Positions 46,001-53,370 of a stretch of DNA of 64,000 bases are shown here, piece by piece (the first letter of the stretch is position 1; each line of letters opens with the position of its first letter). Source of the stretch: JAJDTT01 sp022827025 (lineage in GTDB: Bacteria; Acidobacteriota; UBA6911; RPQK01; JAJDTT01). The stretch spans positions 248,001-312,000 of the forward strand of contig OZ241897.1 of NCBI GenBank assembly GCA_965203535.1, in the 5' to 3' direction. The position numbers were made by a program, and so were the translations under genes. The notes beneath the pieces were generated by a model. The model was not told the origin of the DNA. It ran no database searches and worked only from the letters and a program-made list of their open reading frames with translations.

Positions 46001-49000
46001 GAGCATCAGGATCTCGGCTGCATGCGGCCGTATCAGGCCGGCGTCCAACTCCGGCGCCTGGTCTGATGCGAGATCCAGGCAGGCGAAGCGCAGGGCGGCG
46101 GCATCGTGGCCATGAAACGCGTCGTAGTGGGCCTGGACCTGCTCCTCGGTGGCGCCGGCCAGCCAGTACTCGGTCTGAGCGTCGTCGCCGGCCATGTAGG
46201 CAAGGCATTGATTGAGGACGGCCTGCTCAGGGGTGCGTCCGCCCGCGACCTCCATGACATGGCAAGCACGGGGGGCGCCGCCGGGCTGCTCCAGGGCGGC
46301 GATCACCGCCGCCGGTTCGATCTCACCGTCCGGCGGGACGTTCAACAAAGACTGCGCTTCATCCACGAACTTGGGCTGCCACGAAACCATGTGCTTGCTC
46401 TGGGTCAGATCATTCCAGCGCGGGTTGGAGTTGAACGAGACGTACGCATCGATGCACGCAACCAGGCCGCCGGTGTCGCCGTCGTAGAATCGGATGCTGC
46501 CCCCGGATCGCTCGCCGCGCCGTTCCGTGAACTGCCCCTGTTCGTTGACGTCCGCCCAGTCCTTTTCTTTTTTCACGTAACAGGTCAGGCGCGGACCGGT
46601 CGGCGGACGCAGGAACGTCACTCCTTGCGCGCGCCGCGGCATGGCGAAGATGTCCGTGGCGCGCAGCAAGTGATAGAGAAAGATCTGAAGTCCTCCGTCG
46701 AGCAGCGCGGGGTTCGCGACGTACCCTTCCTGGCGGCCGGTCGTCCATAACTGCTCATCCATTTCGACGTCGAACAGATAGTCGGCCGAATTGCCCTCCC
46801 ACAGAACACGCTTGATGTTCCGGAAGTAGGGACCGTACTGGAAGGTCTCTCCGAGGCTGGCGTCGATGCGTTCGTAAAAATCGCTCTCGCCCACGAAGTA
46901 GTAGGGCTCGAAACCCGCCGTATCGATATCCGCCAGGCGCAACGGCACGTTCACCGGGAAATCGCTGTCCACCAGGCGCAACTTTCCGCGGGAGTGCAGT
47001 TCGCTTTGCGCCTCGGGTTCATAGGAACGGGACGAGATGGTGAAGGTGAATTCGTCTGGCGCGTTGGCCACCGGAAGGAGTTCCGTGTGCAGCCGGACCG
47101 GAGTCCTGGCGATCGGACACGGCTGCAGGAATTCCAGCGTCTCCACGTGCAGGGGAACCCCTCCGAACGCCTGCAGGAGCAGCTCGATGTAGCCGGCCGC
47201 CGGCATGATCGACGCATGGTGGACGCGATGCTCCGCCAACCAGGGAAAGTCCTGTTCCGAAAGCCGGGCTTCGAACAACGGGTGTTCGCACGGGACCCGG
47301 TGCCCAATCAGCGGACCGTGGGCGTACTCGCCCAGATCGAGGAACATTTCATCGTCGCTCATCTCGTCGGACGCCCCCTGATCCTCGCGGGGATAACCGG
47401 GCAGCAGGTGGGCGATCGGCTCGGGGCGAGGGAATTGTACGGCGAAGTCCAGGTCCACGCCGGACCGGAACAAAGCTCCGAGAGCTTCCTGAAATCCGAG
47501 GCAGACGTCGGTGTCCCGAATCAGCGTCGGAATGCAGGCCGGCCTCTCGGCATGCCCTTCCAGGCACTGCACGATGGTGGGTTGCAGGGCGCTGTGCGGT
47601 GCCACTTCCAGGAAGACATGCGGCCGATGCCGGCGAACGATGGTTTCCATCGCGGCGGCGAACTGCACGGGCTGACGAATGTTCGACCACCAGTAGGCGT
47701 TGTCCAGCTTTTCCGCCTCGACACCGGTCACCGAGGAGACCATGGGCACGCCGACGTCGAAATCGCTGGCGTTCAGGAAGGTCAGAGCCGCGAGTGCGTC
47801 CTCGCGGATCGGGTCCATGGCGCTGGAATGGAAGGCGATGTTTCCCGGAATCAGGCGATTCTGCACGTGGCGCCGGTCCAATTCCTCCATGATGGGACGC
47901 AGTACCGTTTCCTTGCCGCAAATGACGGTGCTGGCCGGTGCGTTCTCGCAAGCGATCTCGACCCGCGTTGCCCCTTCCCCTTCGGATCCTGTGGGGATGC
48001 CAAGCGACCCGAGATGCTCCTCCACGCCCGGTCGATCCAGTCCGATCGCCAGCATGCGGCCAGAGCCGGCCCTGCGCTGTTGCAGCGTGGCGCGATGGAA
48101 TACCAGACGCGTCGCCTGCGCCAACGAAAGCGCCCCGCAGGCATACGCAGCCGCCACCTCGCCGGAGCTGTGTCCGACGACGCAGTCGGGATAGACGCCC
48201 CAGGTCTTGAACAATTCCACCAGGGCGCACTGGAGCGTGAAGATGACGGGCTGAGCCAACTGGACTTCGTTGAGCTCCTCTTGGAGAGCGGAGAAACAAG
48301 CCTCGCGCAACGAGGTATTCGAGTGCTCTCGCCAGTGTTCCTCCACGGCATCGATCACGCGGCGAAAGACCGGGTCGGCGTCGTACAGCGCGCGGCCGCA
48401 ACCCGCCCACTGTGTCCCTTGTCCGGAAAACACCATGGCGATCCGGCGCTCTCCCTCGTCCCCCGTGGTGACGGGAGGGGGATCATTCTCAAAATCCCTC
48501 AATGCCTGGATCAGTTCCTTCTGGGTGCGTACCGCAAACGAGGTCCGCGCGGCGAAATGAGTGCGGCGGCGGCTGAGATTTCCCGCCAAGGTATAGAGGT
48601 CCAGTTCCCGACCTTCGAGCGTTTCTCGCAGCTCTCGCGCGCTCCTTTCCAAGGCTCCCGCCGTCCGCGCCGAGAGGGGGATCATGTAGCCGGCTGTCCG
48701 CGCCAGTGGCACCGACCAGATCCGGCGGCGCTCGGGGCGGTATTCGCGGACCACGCAATGCCCGTTGGAACCACCGAAGCCGAACGAGTTGATGCCCACG
48801 ACCACCGGCGAGTCGGGGAACGGTTCGCAGCCGGTCTGCACCTGCATCGGGCAAGTTTCGAAGTCGATCTCGGGATTCGGAACCAGGTAGTTCTTCGACA
48901 CCGGCGCGAAGGTCCGCCGCCGCATCATCAGCACGACCTTGAGCAGGGCGCACGTGAACGCCGCCGCTTCCATGTGTCCCACGTTGCTCTTGACGCTGGC

Positions 49001-50056
49001 AACCCGCAGGGGCGCCTCGCGCCCGCCGCCGCCGAACGCTTCGGCGATGGCGTTGCCCTCGATGCGGTCGCCCACCACAGTGCCGGTGGCGTGCGCTTCG
49101 ACATAGTCGAACTCCCGCGGCGCGCGGCCCGCCCTGGCGCAAGCCGTGCGCATCAACTCTACCTGGGCATGCCGGGTGGGTGCGGTGATGTAGCGCCCCG
49201 CTGCCAGGCCGACGGCGCCATCGGCCGCGCCGGCCGCATTGATCGCAGTCGACTCCACGACGGCGTGGATGGGGTCCCCGTCCCGTTCGGCTGCCGCCAA
49301 CGGTTTGACGGCGAAGACGAACGCCCCTTCCGAGCGCATGTATCCGTTGGCTTCCGCGTCGAAGGAGTAGCATCTCCCGTCCGGACTGATGACGCCCAAT
49401 GCATTGAATCCGGTGCTGAGGCGCGCGGATCCCAGGTAGTTGGCCGACCCGACGAAGGCTTGTTCGCAGTCACCGGAGCGGAGCGCGTTCAACGCCGTGT
49501 GCAAGGCGGTCAAACTGGCGGAGCAAGCGGTGCAACAAGCGAGCGACGGCCCCATCAGGTTGAAGTGATAGGAGATGCGGTTGGCCAGCATGGCCACGCT
49601 GATGCTGGCGATGGAAAACTCGGTTGCGCCGAGCGGCCTGCGCCAATTGGACGTCGCCGGAACCTGTGCTCCGACGAATACGCCGGTGCGGCTGTTGCGC
49701 AACGACTGCAAGTCCCATCCCGCTTGCTCGCAGGTCTCCCAGGTGCAGGTCAACAGCATCCGCACGTGCGGGTCGGCGGACAGCATTTCGTGGTGCGACA
49801 TTCCGAAAAGGCTGCGATCGAAGAGCTTTTCCCCTTCTTCGCGAATCAACCCTTCGTATGCGCTGGCAAACCGGCCCGGCCCGGAGAACTCTCCGATGGG
49901 CCGGTAGCCTCTTCCATACCGTTCGGTGATCGGTTCCCGAACGATCTCGCGTTCGCTGAGCAGATTCCAAAATTCGTCGTCGGTCTCGATTCCACCCGGC
50001 ATGCGGTAGCTGTAACCGATGATCGCAACGGGGTCATCGCGGCTATGGGAACTCAT
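43016..50056 (-). CDS. Monomodular reducing type I polyketide synthase
   Basis: A 2346-residue protein. KS: C178 (TACSA), H322 (EAHATGT), H361 (KSNVGH). AT: S630 in VVGHSSGE, and AFHSS at 741-745 pointing to malonyl-CoA. DH: H943 and D1120 (PALLDGGLQ), with HRVHHASIMP replacing the usual HxxxGxxxxP glycine. Residues 1260-1400 look like a shrunken C-methyltransferase with the SAM loop changed to EVAGGRT, followed by a structural KR half. ER: NADPH loop SAMGGVGQ at 1762. KR: GGLGGFG at 1967, Y2110, LDD (B-type). ACP: S2258 in GLTS. No thioesterase. One complete reducing cycle per round suggests iterative synthesis of a saturated chain. It heads the operon with the radical SAM and reductase-sulfotransferase genes. 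Confidence 0.93.
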   Translation of the reverse strand: MSSHSRDDPVAIIGYSYRMPGGIETDDEFWNLLSEREIVREPITERYGRGYRPIGEFSGPGRFASAYEGLIREEGEKLFDRSLFGMSHHEMLSADPHVRMLLTCTWETCEQAGWDLQSLRNSRTGVFVGAQVPATSNWRRPLGATEFSIASISVAMLANRISYHFNLMGPSLACCTACSASLTALHTALNALRSGDCEQAFVGSANYLGSARLSTGFNALGVISPDGRCYSFDAEANGYMRSEGAFVFAVKPLAAAERDGDPIHAVVESTAINAAGAADGAVGLAAGRYITAPTRHAQVELMRTACARAGRAPREFDYVEAHATGTVVGDRIEGNAIAEAFGGGGREAPLRVASVKSNVGHMEAAAFTCALLKVVLMMRRRTFAPVSKNYLVPNPEIDFETCPMQVQTGCEPFPDSPVVVGINSFGFGGSNGHCVVREYRPERRRIWSVPLARTAGYMIPLSARTAGALERSARELRETLEGRELDLYTLAGNLSRRRTHFAARTSFAVRTQKELIQALRDFENDPPPVTTGDEGERRIAMVFSGQGTQWAGCGRALYDADPVFRRVIDAVEEHWREHSNTSLREACFSALQEELNEVQLAQPVIFTLQCALVELFKTWGVYPDCVVGHSSGEVAAAYACGALSLAQATRLVFHRATLQQRRAGSGRMLAIGLDRPGVEEHLGSLGIPTGSEGEGATRVEIACENAPASTVICGKETVLRPIMEELDRRHVQNRLIPGNIAFHSSAMDPIREDALAALTFLNASDFDVGVPMVSSVTGVEAEKLDNAYWWSNIRQPVQFAAAMETIVRRHRPHVFLEVAPHSALQPTIVQCLEGHAERPACIPTLIRDTDVCLGFQEALGALFRSGVDLDFAVQFPRPEPIAHLLPGYPREDQGASDEMSDDEMFLDLGEYAHGPLIGHRVPCEHPLFEARLSEQDFPWLAEHRVHHASIMPAAGYIELLLQAFGGVPLHVETLEFLQPCPIARTPVRLHTELLPVANAPDEFTFTISSRSYEPEAQSELHSRGKLRLVDSDFPVNVPLRLADIDTAGFEPYYFVGESDFYERIDASLGETFQYGPYFRNIKRVLWEGNSADYLFDVEMDEQLWTTGRQEGYVANPALLDGGLQIFLYHLLRATDIFAMPRRAQGVTFLRPPTGPRLTCYVKKEKDWADVNEQGQFTERRGERSGGSIRFYDGDTGGLVACIDAYVSFNSNPRWNDLTQSKHMVSWQPKFVDEAQSLLNVPPDGEIEPAAVIAALEQPGGAPRACHVMEVAGGRTPEQAVLNQCLAYMAGDDAQTEYWLAGATEEQVQAHYDAFHGHDAAALRFACLDLASDQAPELDAGLIRPHAAEILMLHDDVAAFGPEQWRLLRRLAVPGGLALVVHGDGLSIEPEAGWTAVRAGRTTTLLQAPDLDANSPEPRRLTGLRWVIGEPDSLAAEWLGLLDAPEAVPIPDSELEADRVGALADWPGAADLEAIDIVCGADPKDPTGQRLVTRLVSFVNALIPFRLEHARRPCRLTVVTRRAVLDVAEPRAGAVWGAFRSISQEIAADVGSEAAIDFRLVDLGAAEDLPSLAWLGECDLRERELAVRGNRVWAPRLIHIRERSPLVPAGENSTYRLTLDNPGQIGGLQMKTCAPVPLGPYDVEIDVAAAALNFRDVMVTLGLLPALSYERSALGRTVGMEASGVVRRVGSAVRTCGVGDPVAFTHGGCIANRAVVKDYLVFVKPPSLSMGEAASVLSVYVTAYYSLVYLARLRKGQRVLIHSAMGGVGQAAIALAKHAGAEIYATAGSESKREQLLEMGVRAAFDSHSFDWYEGVMEATGGEGVDAVLNSLAGRHIALCLEALRPGGWHCEIGKVDIYADNSLSLSVFRKNLRFAAIDIDRLMNDDPELARELSQECMNLLDQGAVPPLPLTSFAYGDYARALRLMTTGRHTGKLVLKAPPAPGAEDFPIVDLRPFLDPEATYLVTGGLGGFGRLLLPYLVAAGARHVTMMDRDPKRRRSAEWVRKTSALWYLTEEVEIDIVPGDVAREADVRRCVDELDRPLKGVFHLAGTLDDCLLADLTPESLAKVFAPKARGALNLHKATAGCDLDHFVMFSSVASTFGNPGQINYSAANGFLDGLAAHRRREGLPALCYNLAAVAEAGMASRNLHVLRITRSSGMPPVSADFSISNLDYAMRSMRDRDHLITAVFSRPPMTVDSPDYMRTGRVLSNPDAFSVDAGGQLTLDTVVAQIAGKVAELCGHDEGGPEEPLSSFGLTSISVAELGGFIRMQFNYQVSALELMTTASSLSLAQDIIHGKKDVDEDRDETGATELETDSLVDRQRFRRAPSAFANALEDHFPPGTVLN

Positions 50057-50387
50057 ATTTCTCTCCGGTCGTCTTCTCGCAACTCCAATCGCTGTTGGAA
50101 ATGGCTCAAGGACCTGAGCGGGAGTCCGACCCGGCGCGACGGTCCGACCGCGTCACCTGACAAACAGGAAAATACCTTCACATTCGTGACGACGTACCAA
50201 AAGACATTGAAATGCAATCTGGGTCCGTCGTTACGATGAAACCGCCCCCATGATATCGGGGAGCCCCGGCCTCTCACAATCCACCCTCGCTCGTTGGCCC
50301 CCATACGACTGCGCTGTGACGCAGCACACTTGCCTCAATTCTCAGAACAGATTAACTTAAGTTGAACTTGTCAACGAGAGCACTCCG
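50057..50387. promoter_or_regulatory. Divergent intergenic region with a 10-bp palindrome
   Basis: This region must hold the promoters of the PKS operon (leftward) and of the toxin-antitoxin pair (rightward). AACTTAAGTT at 50354-50363 is a perfect palindrome 25 bases before the antitoxin start and could be its operator. I could not identify a convincing PKS promoter or riboswitch. Confidence 0.35.
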
Positions 50388-50633
50388 ATGCATGAAATAC
50401 TCAATGCCAAACAGCTCCGAGAGAGATTGAAGGAGGTCGTCGAGAAGGTAAGACACGGGGAGAAGTTCACCGTCCTGTACCGCAGCCGTCCGGCCTTCGA
50501 CATCGTCCCGGTGGGCACTCCCTCTGTCGATAGCGTCCCCTTGGAATCGGATTCGCTGTACCAGGCTGCACCCGTCGGGTCTTCCGACTCGGGGGACGCC
50601 GCCGCGAAACACGATGAGCTGCTCTATCGATGA
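50388..50633 (+). CDS. Phd/YefM-type antitoxin
   Basis: An 81-residue protein: MHEILNAKQLRERLKEVVEK and RHGEKFTVLYRSRPAFDIVP are the Phd/YefM DNA-binding fold, followed by a flexible acidic tail that would cover the toxin. The stop overlaps the toxin start in ATGA, which is the usual translational coupling of VapBC-like pairs. It should repress its own promoter through the palindrome upstream. Confidence 0.82.
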   Translation: MHEILNAKQLRERLKEVVEKVRHGEKFTVLYRSRPAFDIVPVGTPSVDSVPLESDSLYQAAPVGSSDSGDAAAKHDELLYR

Positions 50634-51037
50634 GGCCCATGTTCGTGGACACGGCCGCGTGGGTTTCCGCAGCCGACAGTGCCGATATCTCGGGTCCGTT
50701 GGTGCGGCAGATTCGGGACCAATGGCTTTCAGAGGGCGCCATCCTGGTAACCACCGACTACGTGGTCGACGAGACCCTGACGACGATCCGGTTTCGCCTC
50801 GGCCTCGACGCCGCTGAAGCCTGGTGGCGGCAGATTGAAGGATCGACCCGGCTTCGCATCGAGTTGGTCGGTGAAGCACGAAGAGAGCGGGCGCGGTCGC
50901 TCTTCTTCGGTTACCGGGACAAGGACTTCTCATTCACCGACTGCTGCAGTTTCGTGGTCATGCGGGAACTGCGAATTCGCAGAGTCTTGACGCTCGACCA
51001 TCACTTCCGGCAGATGGGCTTTGAGGTCGTTCCCTAG
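50630..51037 (+). CDS. PIN-domain toxin (VapC family)
   Basis: A 135-residue PIN protein: MFVDTAAWVSAAD (first D), TTDYVVDETLTTIRFR (E), FSFTDCCSFVVM (D) and LTLDHHFRQMGFEVVP. These are the acidic residues and ending of the VapC nuclease family. The gene overlaps its antitoxin by four bases. Its TAG stop is made by the first bases of MITE copy B, so the native end may have been replaced by the insertion. Confidence 0.85.
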   Translation: MRPMFVDTAAWVSAADSADISGPLVRQIRDQWLSEGAILVTTDYVVDETLTTIRFRLGLDAAEAWWRQIEGSTRLRIELVGEARRERARSLFFGYRDKDFSFTDCCSFVVMRELRIRRVLTLDHHFRQMGFEVVP

Positions 51038-51197
51038 GAGTCTGCGCGGTAGAAATGATCGTAGCGAGAAAGTGGAGAATCGAGGCCAGATTTTCACGAT
51101 TTTGAGGTGCATAGTTGTTCTATTCGCCGAGAAATCGGGGAAATATGGACCGATTCTACGCTTTCGCAGTAGATTAATTTCTGCCGCGCAGGCTCCT
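51036..51197. mobile_element. 162-bp MITE-like palindromic element, copy B
   Basis: The same length and orientation as copy A, with the same ends (AGGAGTCTGCGCGG ... CGCGCAGGCTCCT) and only a handful of internal differences. It again begins at the stop codon of the gene upstream. Conservation of both arms suggests recent spread or selection on a structured transcript. Confidence 0.75.
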
Positions 51198-51305
51198 GGG
51201 TCAGTCGAAATTGCCGAGCTTTGGCTTTAGATGCCCGAACGACACTCTGATGAGATCTCGTCGGAGAATGCATGATCGAAGAAATCGAACCGGAGGCAGA
51301 AATCC

Positions 51306-51740
51306 ATGAATAGTCTCAAGAGAATCATCGGCGTCTATCTGATCGCAGTTGCGGTGATCGTGGCCGTTCACACGATCATCGAGCCGCTGTACTACACCTC
51401 CACCGAAGCCGATCCCTACACCCCGAATTGGATGTACATCAACCCGCTCATGGCGATCGCCGTCGCGTTGAGCCTGATATTGAGCTATGGCTGCAAGCGG
51501 CGAGCGGACCTGGAGGGCGGCGACGCTCCCGTCACTCGCTACTATCTGGCAGCCAACACGCTGTTCTACGGATTCATCTTCGTAGGAATCCTGTTCTTCT
51601 GGAACTGGTTCAACTACGTGAGCCCCAGCTTCACCGCGGTGGGAGACGATACGGTCACGCTGGTCTGGGGCCTCATCGACGCAGCACTGCCGCCGCTTCT
51701 GGGGGCCATGGGCATGTGCCTGCTGCGGTGCGATAAGTAG
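51306..51740 (+). CDS. Small integral membrane protein of unknown function
   Basis: A 144-residue protein with about four hydrophobic segments: YLIAVAVIVAVHTIIEPLYY, INPLMAIAVALSLILSYG, the segment around TLFYGFIFVGILFFWNW, and LIDAALPPLLGAMGMCLL. It is preceded by GGAGG at ten bases. I do not recognise the family, and the neighbours (MITE copy B, a broken antitoxin) give no hint. Confidence 0.65.
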   Translation: MNSLKRIIGVYLIAVAVIVAVHTIIEPLYYTSTEADPYTPNWMYINPLMAIAVALSLILSYGCKRRADLEGGDAPVTRYYLAANTLFYGFIFVGILFFWNWFNYVSPSFTAVGDDTVTLVWGLIDAALPPLLGAMGMCLLRCDK

Positions 51741-51896
51741 ACCCCCGGTTGAGGTTCTCGGCAGTACGCTGAGGTCAGCCCACACTTCTCGCCGCCGGTC
51801 GGCTACATGCTGCAATAGTCAAGGTGGGGGTCTCGTCCCGATCGCCCCCTCCGGGTTCCGGCTTTCCGTGGGCGTATGGCCGAACTCAAGGGACCG

Positions 51897-52202
51897 CTAC
51901 TGATTGGCTGAACCTCGCGCCGGCGCCGCGTGAAGCTGAAGTCCCAGCACCTGTACGACCTTGAGAACGGTGGCGAATCCGGGATTGCCGTCAGGAGACA
52001 ACGCCTTGTAGAGACTCTCCCGCCCCAGATCCGCATTCCGTGCGATTCCAGTCATCCCCTTGGCGCGTGCGCCTTGAGACAAGAGAGAAACGCAAGCGCT
52101 TCGAGCGTCTTGCCCAGTCCCATCTCGTCGGGGAGTTCCTCGGGTGACACCGACACGAAATGCTCGCCGATACGAAACCCCAACTCCTCGGGAGGCAACC
52201 AA
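51897..52202 (-). pseudogene. Broken HigA-type antitoxin joined to an unrelated helicase-like fragment
   Basis: Positions 51897-52076 encode ARAKGMTGIARNADLGRESL, YKALSPDGNPGFATVLKVVQ and VLGLQLHAAPA, the conserved body of addiction-module antidote proteins (HigA/XRE type). The N-terminal part of that family is absent. Just upstream, in another frame of the same strand (about 52080-52230), the codons read LPDEMGLGKTLEALAFLSCL, which looks like the Walker A block of a SNF2-type ATPase. No intact gene spans the joint, and no toxin gene is adjacent, so this appears to be a mosaic of remnants. Confidence 0.55.
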
Positions 52203-52249
52203 CGAACTCGGTCCAAAGGGCGAAGTCGAGGCTCATGCTGGTGCGCGTC

Positions 52250-52807
52250 TCAGGGAAACAGCCGCCGCACCGCAGACCGGAACCCTGGTAGCACGTCGTA
52301 GCCGCTCAACTCACCATCCTGTCCGATCACCTCTATGTCGTGCGGGGACCGATAGCTGTGGACGACCCGCGCGGCAGGCTCGACGAGCCAGACCAGGCGG
52401 GTCCCGGCTGCAAAGTACTCTGCGATCTTTGCGTGCATGTCGGTCAGGCGGTCCGAGGGCGAAACGACTTCGACAGCAAGATCCGGTGCGAACGGCCAGT
52501 AGGTCTTGGGGATTCCGGTCTCCGGGACACGTTCCTCGGCGACGAAGGCGACGTCGGGCGCGCGAACGATATCCGGACCGCGTTGCAGGATGAACCCGGT
52601 CTCGGCGCCGCAGCAGACGCCGGTCCGGTGTGAGATTGAGTACTCTTGGATGAGATGGCCGATGAGTGCGGTGACGACGCCGTGTTCTGCGCCCGTTGGC
52701 ACCATGTGAATGATCTCTCCTGCGACGAGTTCAGAGCGGCCGCCGTCGTCCGGGAGTTCGAACAACTCTTCGGCCGTCATGCCTGAGCGCCGGGCCGGAA
52801 CGGCCAT
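52250..52807 (-). CDS. Uma2-family (DUF820) putative nuclease
   Basis: A 185-residue protein of the Uma2 family, which has a PD-(D/E)xK fold: MTAEELFELPDDGGRSELV, IVRAPDVAFVAEERVP (D), DLAVEVVSPSD (E-V-V) and KIAEYFAAGTRLVWLVEP. The GAGGAGG ribosome site before the ATG is strong. These proteins are abundant in cyanobacteria, Acidobacteriota and relatives, and their role is not established. Confidence 0.88.
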   Translation of the reverse strand: MAVPARRSGMTAEELFELPDDGGRSELVAGEIIHMVPTGAEHGVVTALIGHLIQEYSISHRTGVCCGAETGFILQRGPDIVRAPDVAFVAEERVPETGIPKTYWPFAPDLAVEVVSPSDRLTDMHAKIAEYFAAGTRLVWLVEPAARVVHSYRSPHDIEVIGQDGELSGYDVLPGFRSAVRRLFP

Positions 52808-52894
52808 CGATCCCTCCTCATTGTAATGCCGCGTGCGCCGCCCATTGTAAGCGATGGTGAATGGCGTTTCCCCAGTCTGCCCAACGCCCGCCGA

Positions 52895-53332
52895 TCAGCC
52901 CCGAGACCCAGTGTGAGACACCAGCGAGACAGTCGTGTCCGGTGTCGCCGCGGCGACCGTGCCGTAGAGGGGACAGCGCGCCTTCCAGAACCCCGTCAGC
53001 ACTTCGGCATCGTCGCCGCTCACGCCCCACATCTCGATCCGGACCCGGACCGAATCGTAGAGGGTCAACTCACCGTGGTCCTTGTCGGGGTCGCGGTAGG
53101 CCTCCACCGAGACGTCCATCCATTCCAGCGGGGTCTCGTCGGCCGCGGCGATTCGCTCCACCATGTTGACGGCGCAGGCGGCGACGCCGGAGAAGAAGAG
53201 TTCGCCGGCCCCCACCTCTTCCCCTCCCAGGTCGTCGGCCACGAAATGGTGGGTCCGGGCGCTGCAGATGGCCCGGCCCAGGGTTCCGGTGCTGTAGCTT
53301 CTGGCTTTGTACGCGAGCTTCAACTCTCCCAT
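52895..53332 (-). CDS. OsmC/Ohr-family protein
   Basis: A 145-residue OsmC-like protein: LGGEEVGAGELFFSGVAACAVNMVERIA carries the redox cysteine (C53), and C120 in KARCPLYGTVA is the second. These proteins reduce organic hydroperoxides. The ATG at 53332 follows GGGGGAACGAAC; a much longer open frame runs back through the DUF1501 gene in another frame and is not real. It lies 38 bases after that gene on the same strand and may be read through. Confidence 0.85.
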   Translation of the reverse strand: MGELKLAYKARSYSTGTLGRAICSARTHHFVADDLGGEEVGAGELFFSGVAACAVNMVERIAAADETPLEWMDVSVEAYRDPDKDHGELTLYDSVRVRIEMWGVSGDDAEVLTGFWKARCPLYGTVAAATPDTTVSLVSHTGSRG

Positions 53333-53370
53333 GTTCGTTCCCCCGATCGGATGCGCGACGTCTCTCGGAT

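Noticed and set aside
46994..50239. Open frame of 1081 codons on the plus strand across the PKS gene
   Set aside because: It is antisense to conserved KS, AT and DH domains, has no domain resemblance, and long antisense frames are expected at this GC content. The same reasoning removes the frames at 33427-36105, 17005-18861, 15433-16803 and 23565-25250.
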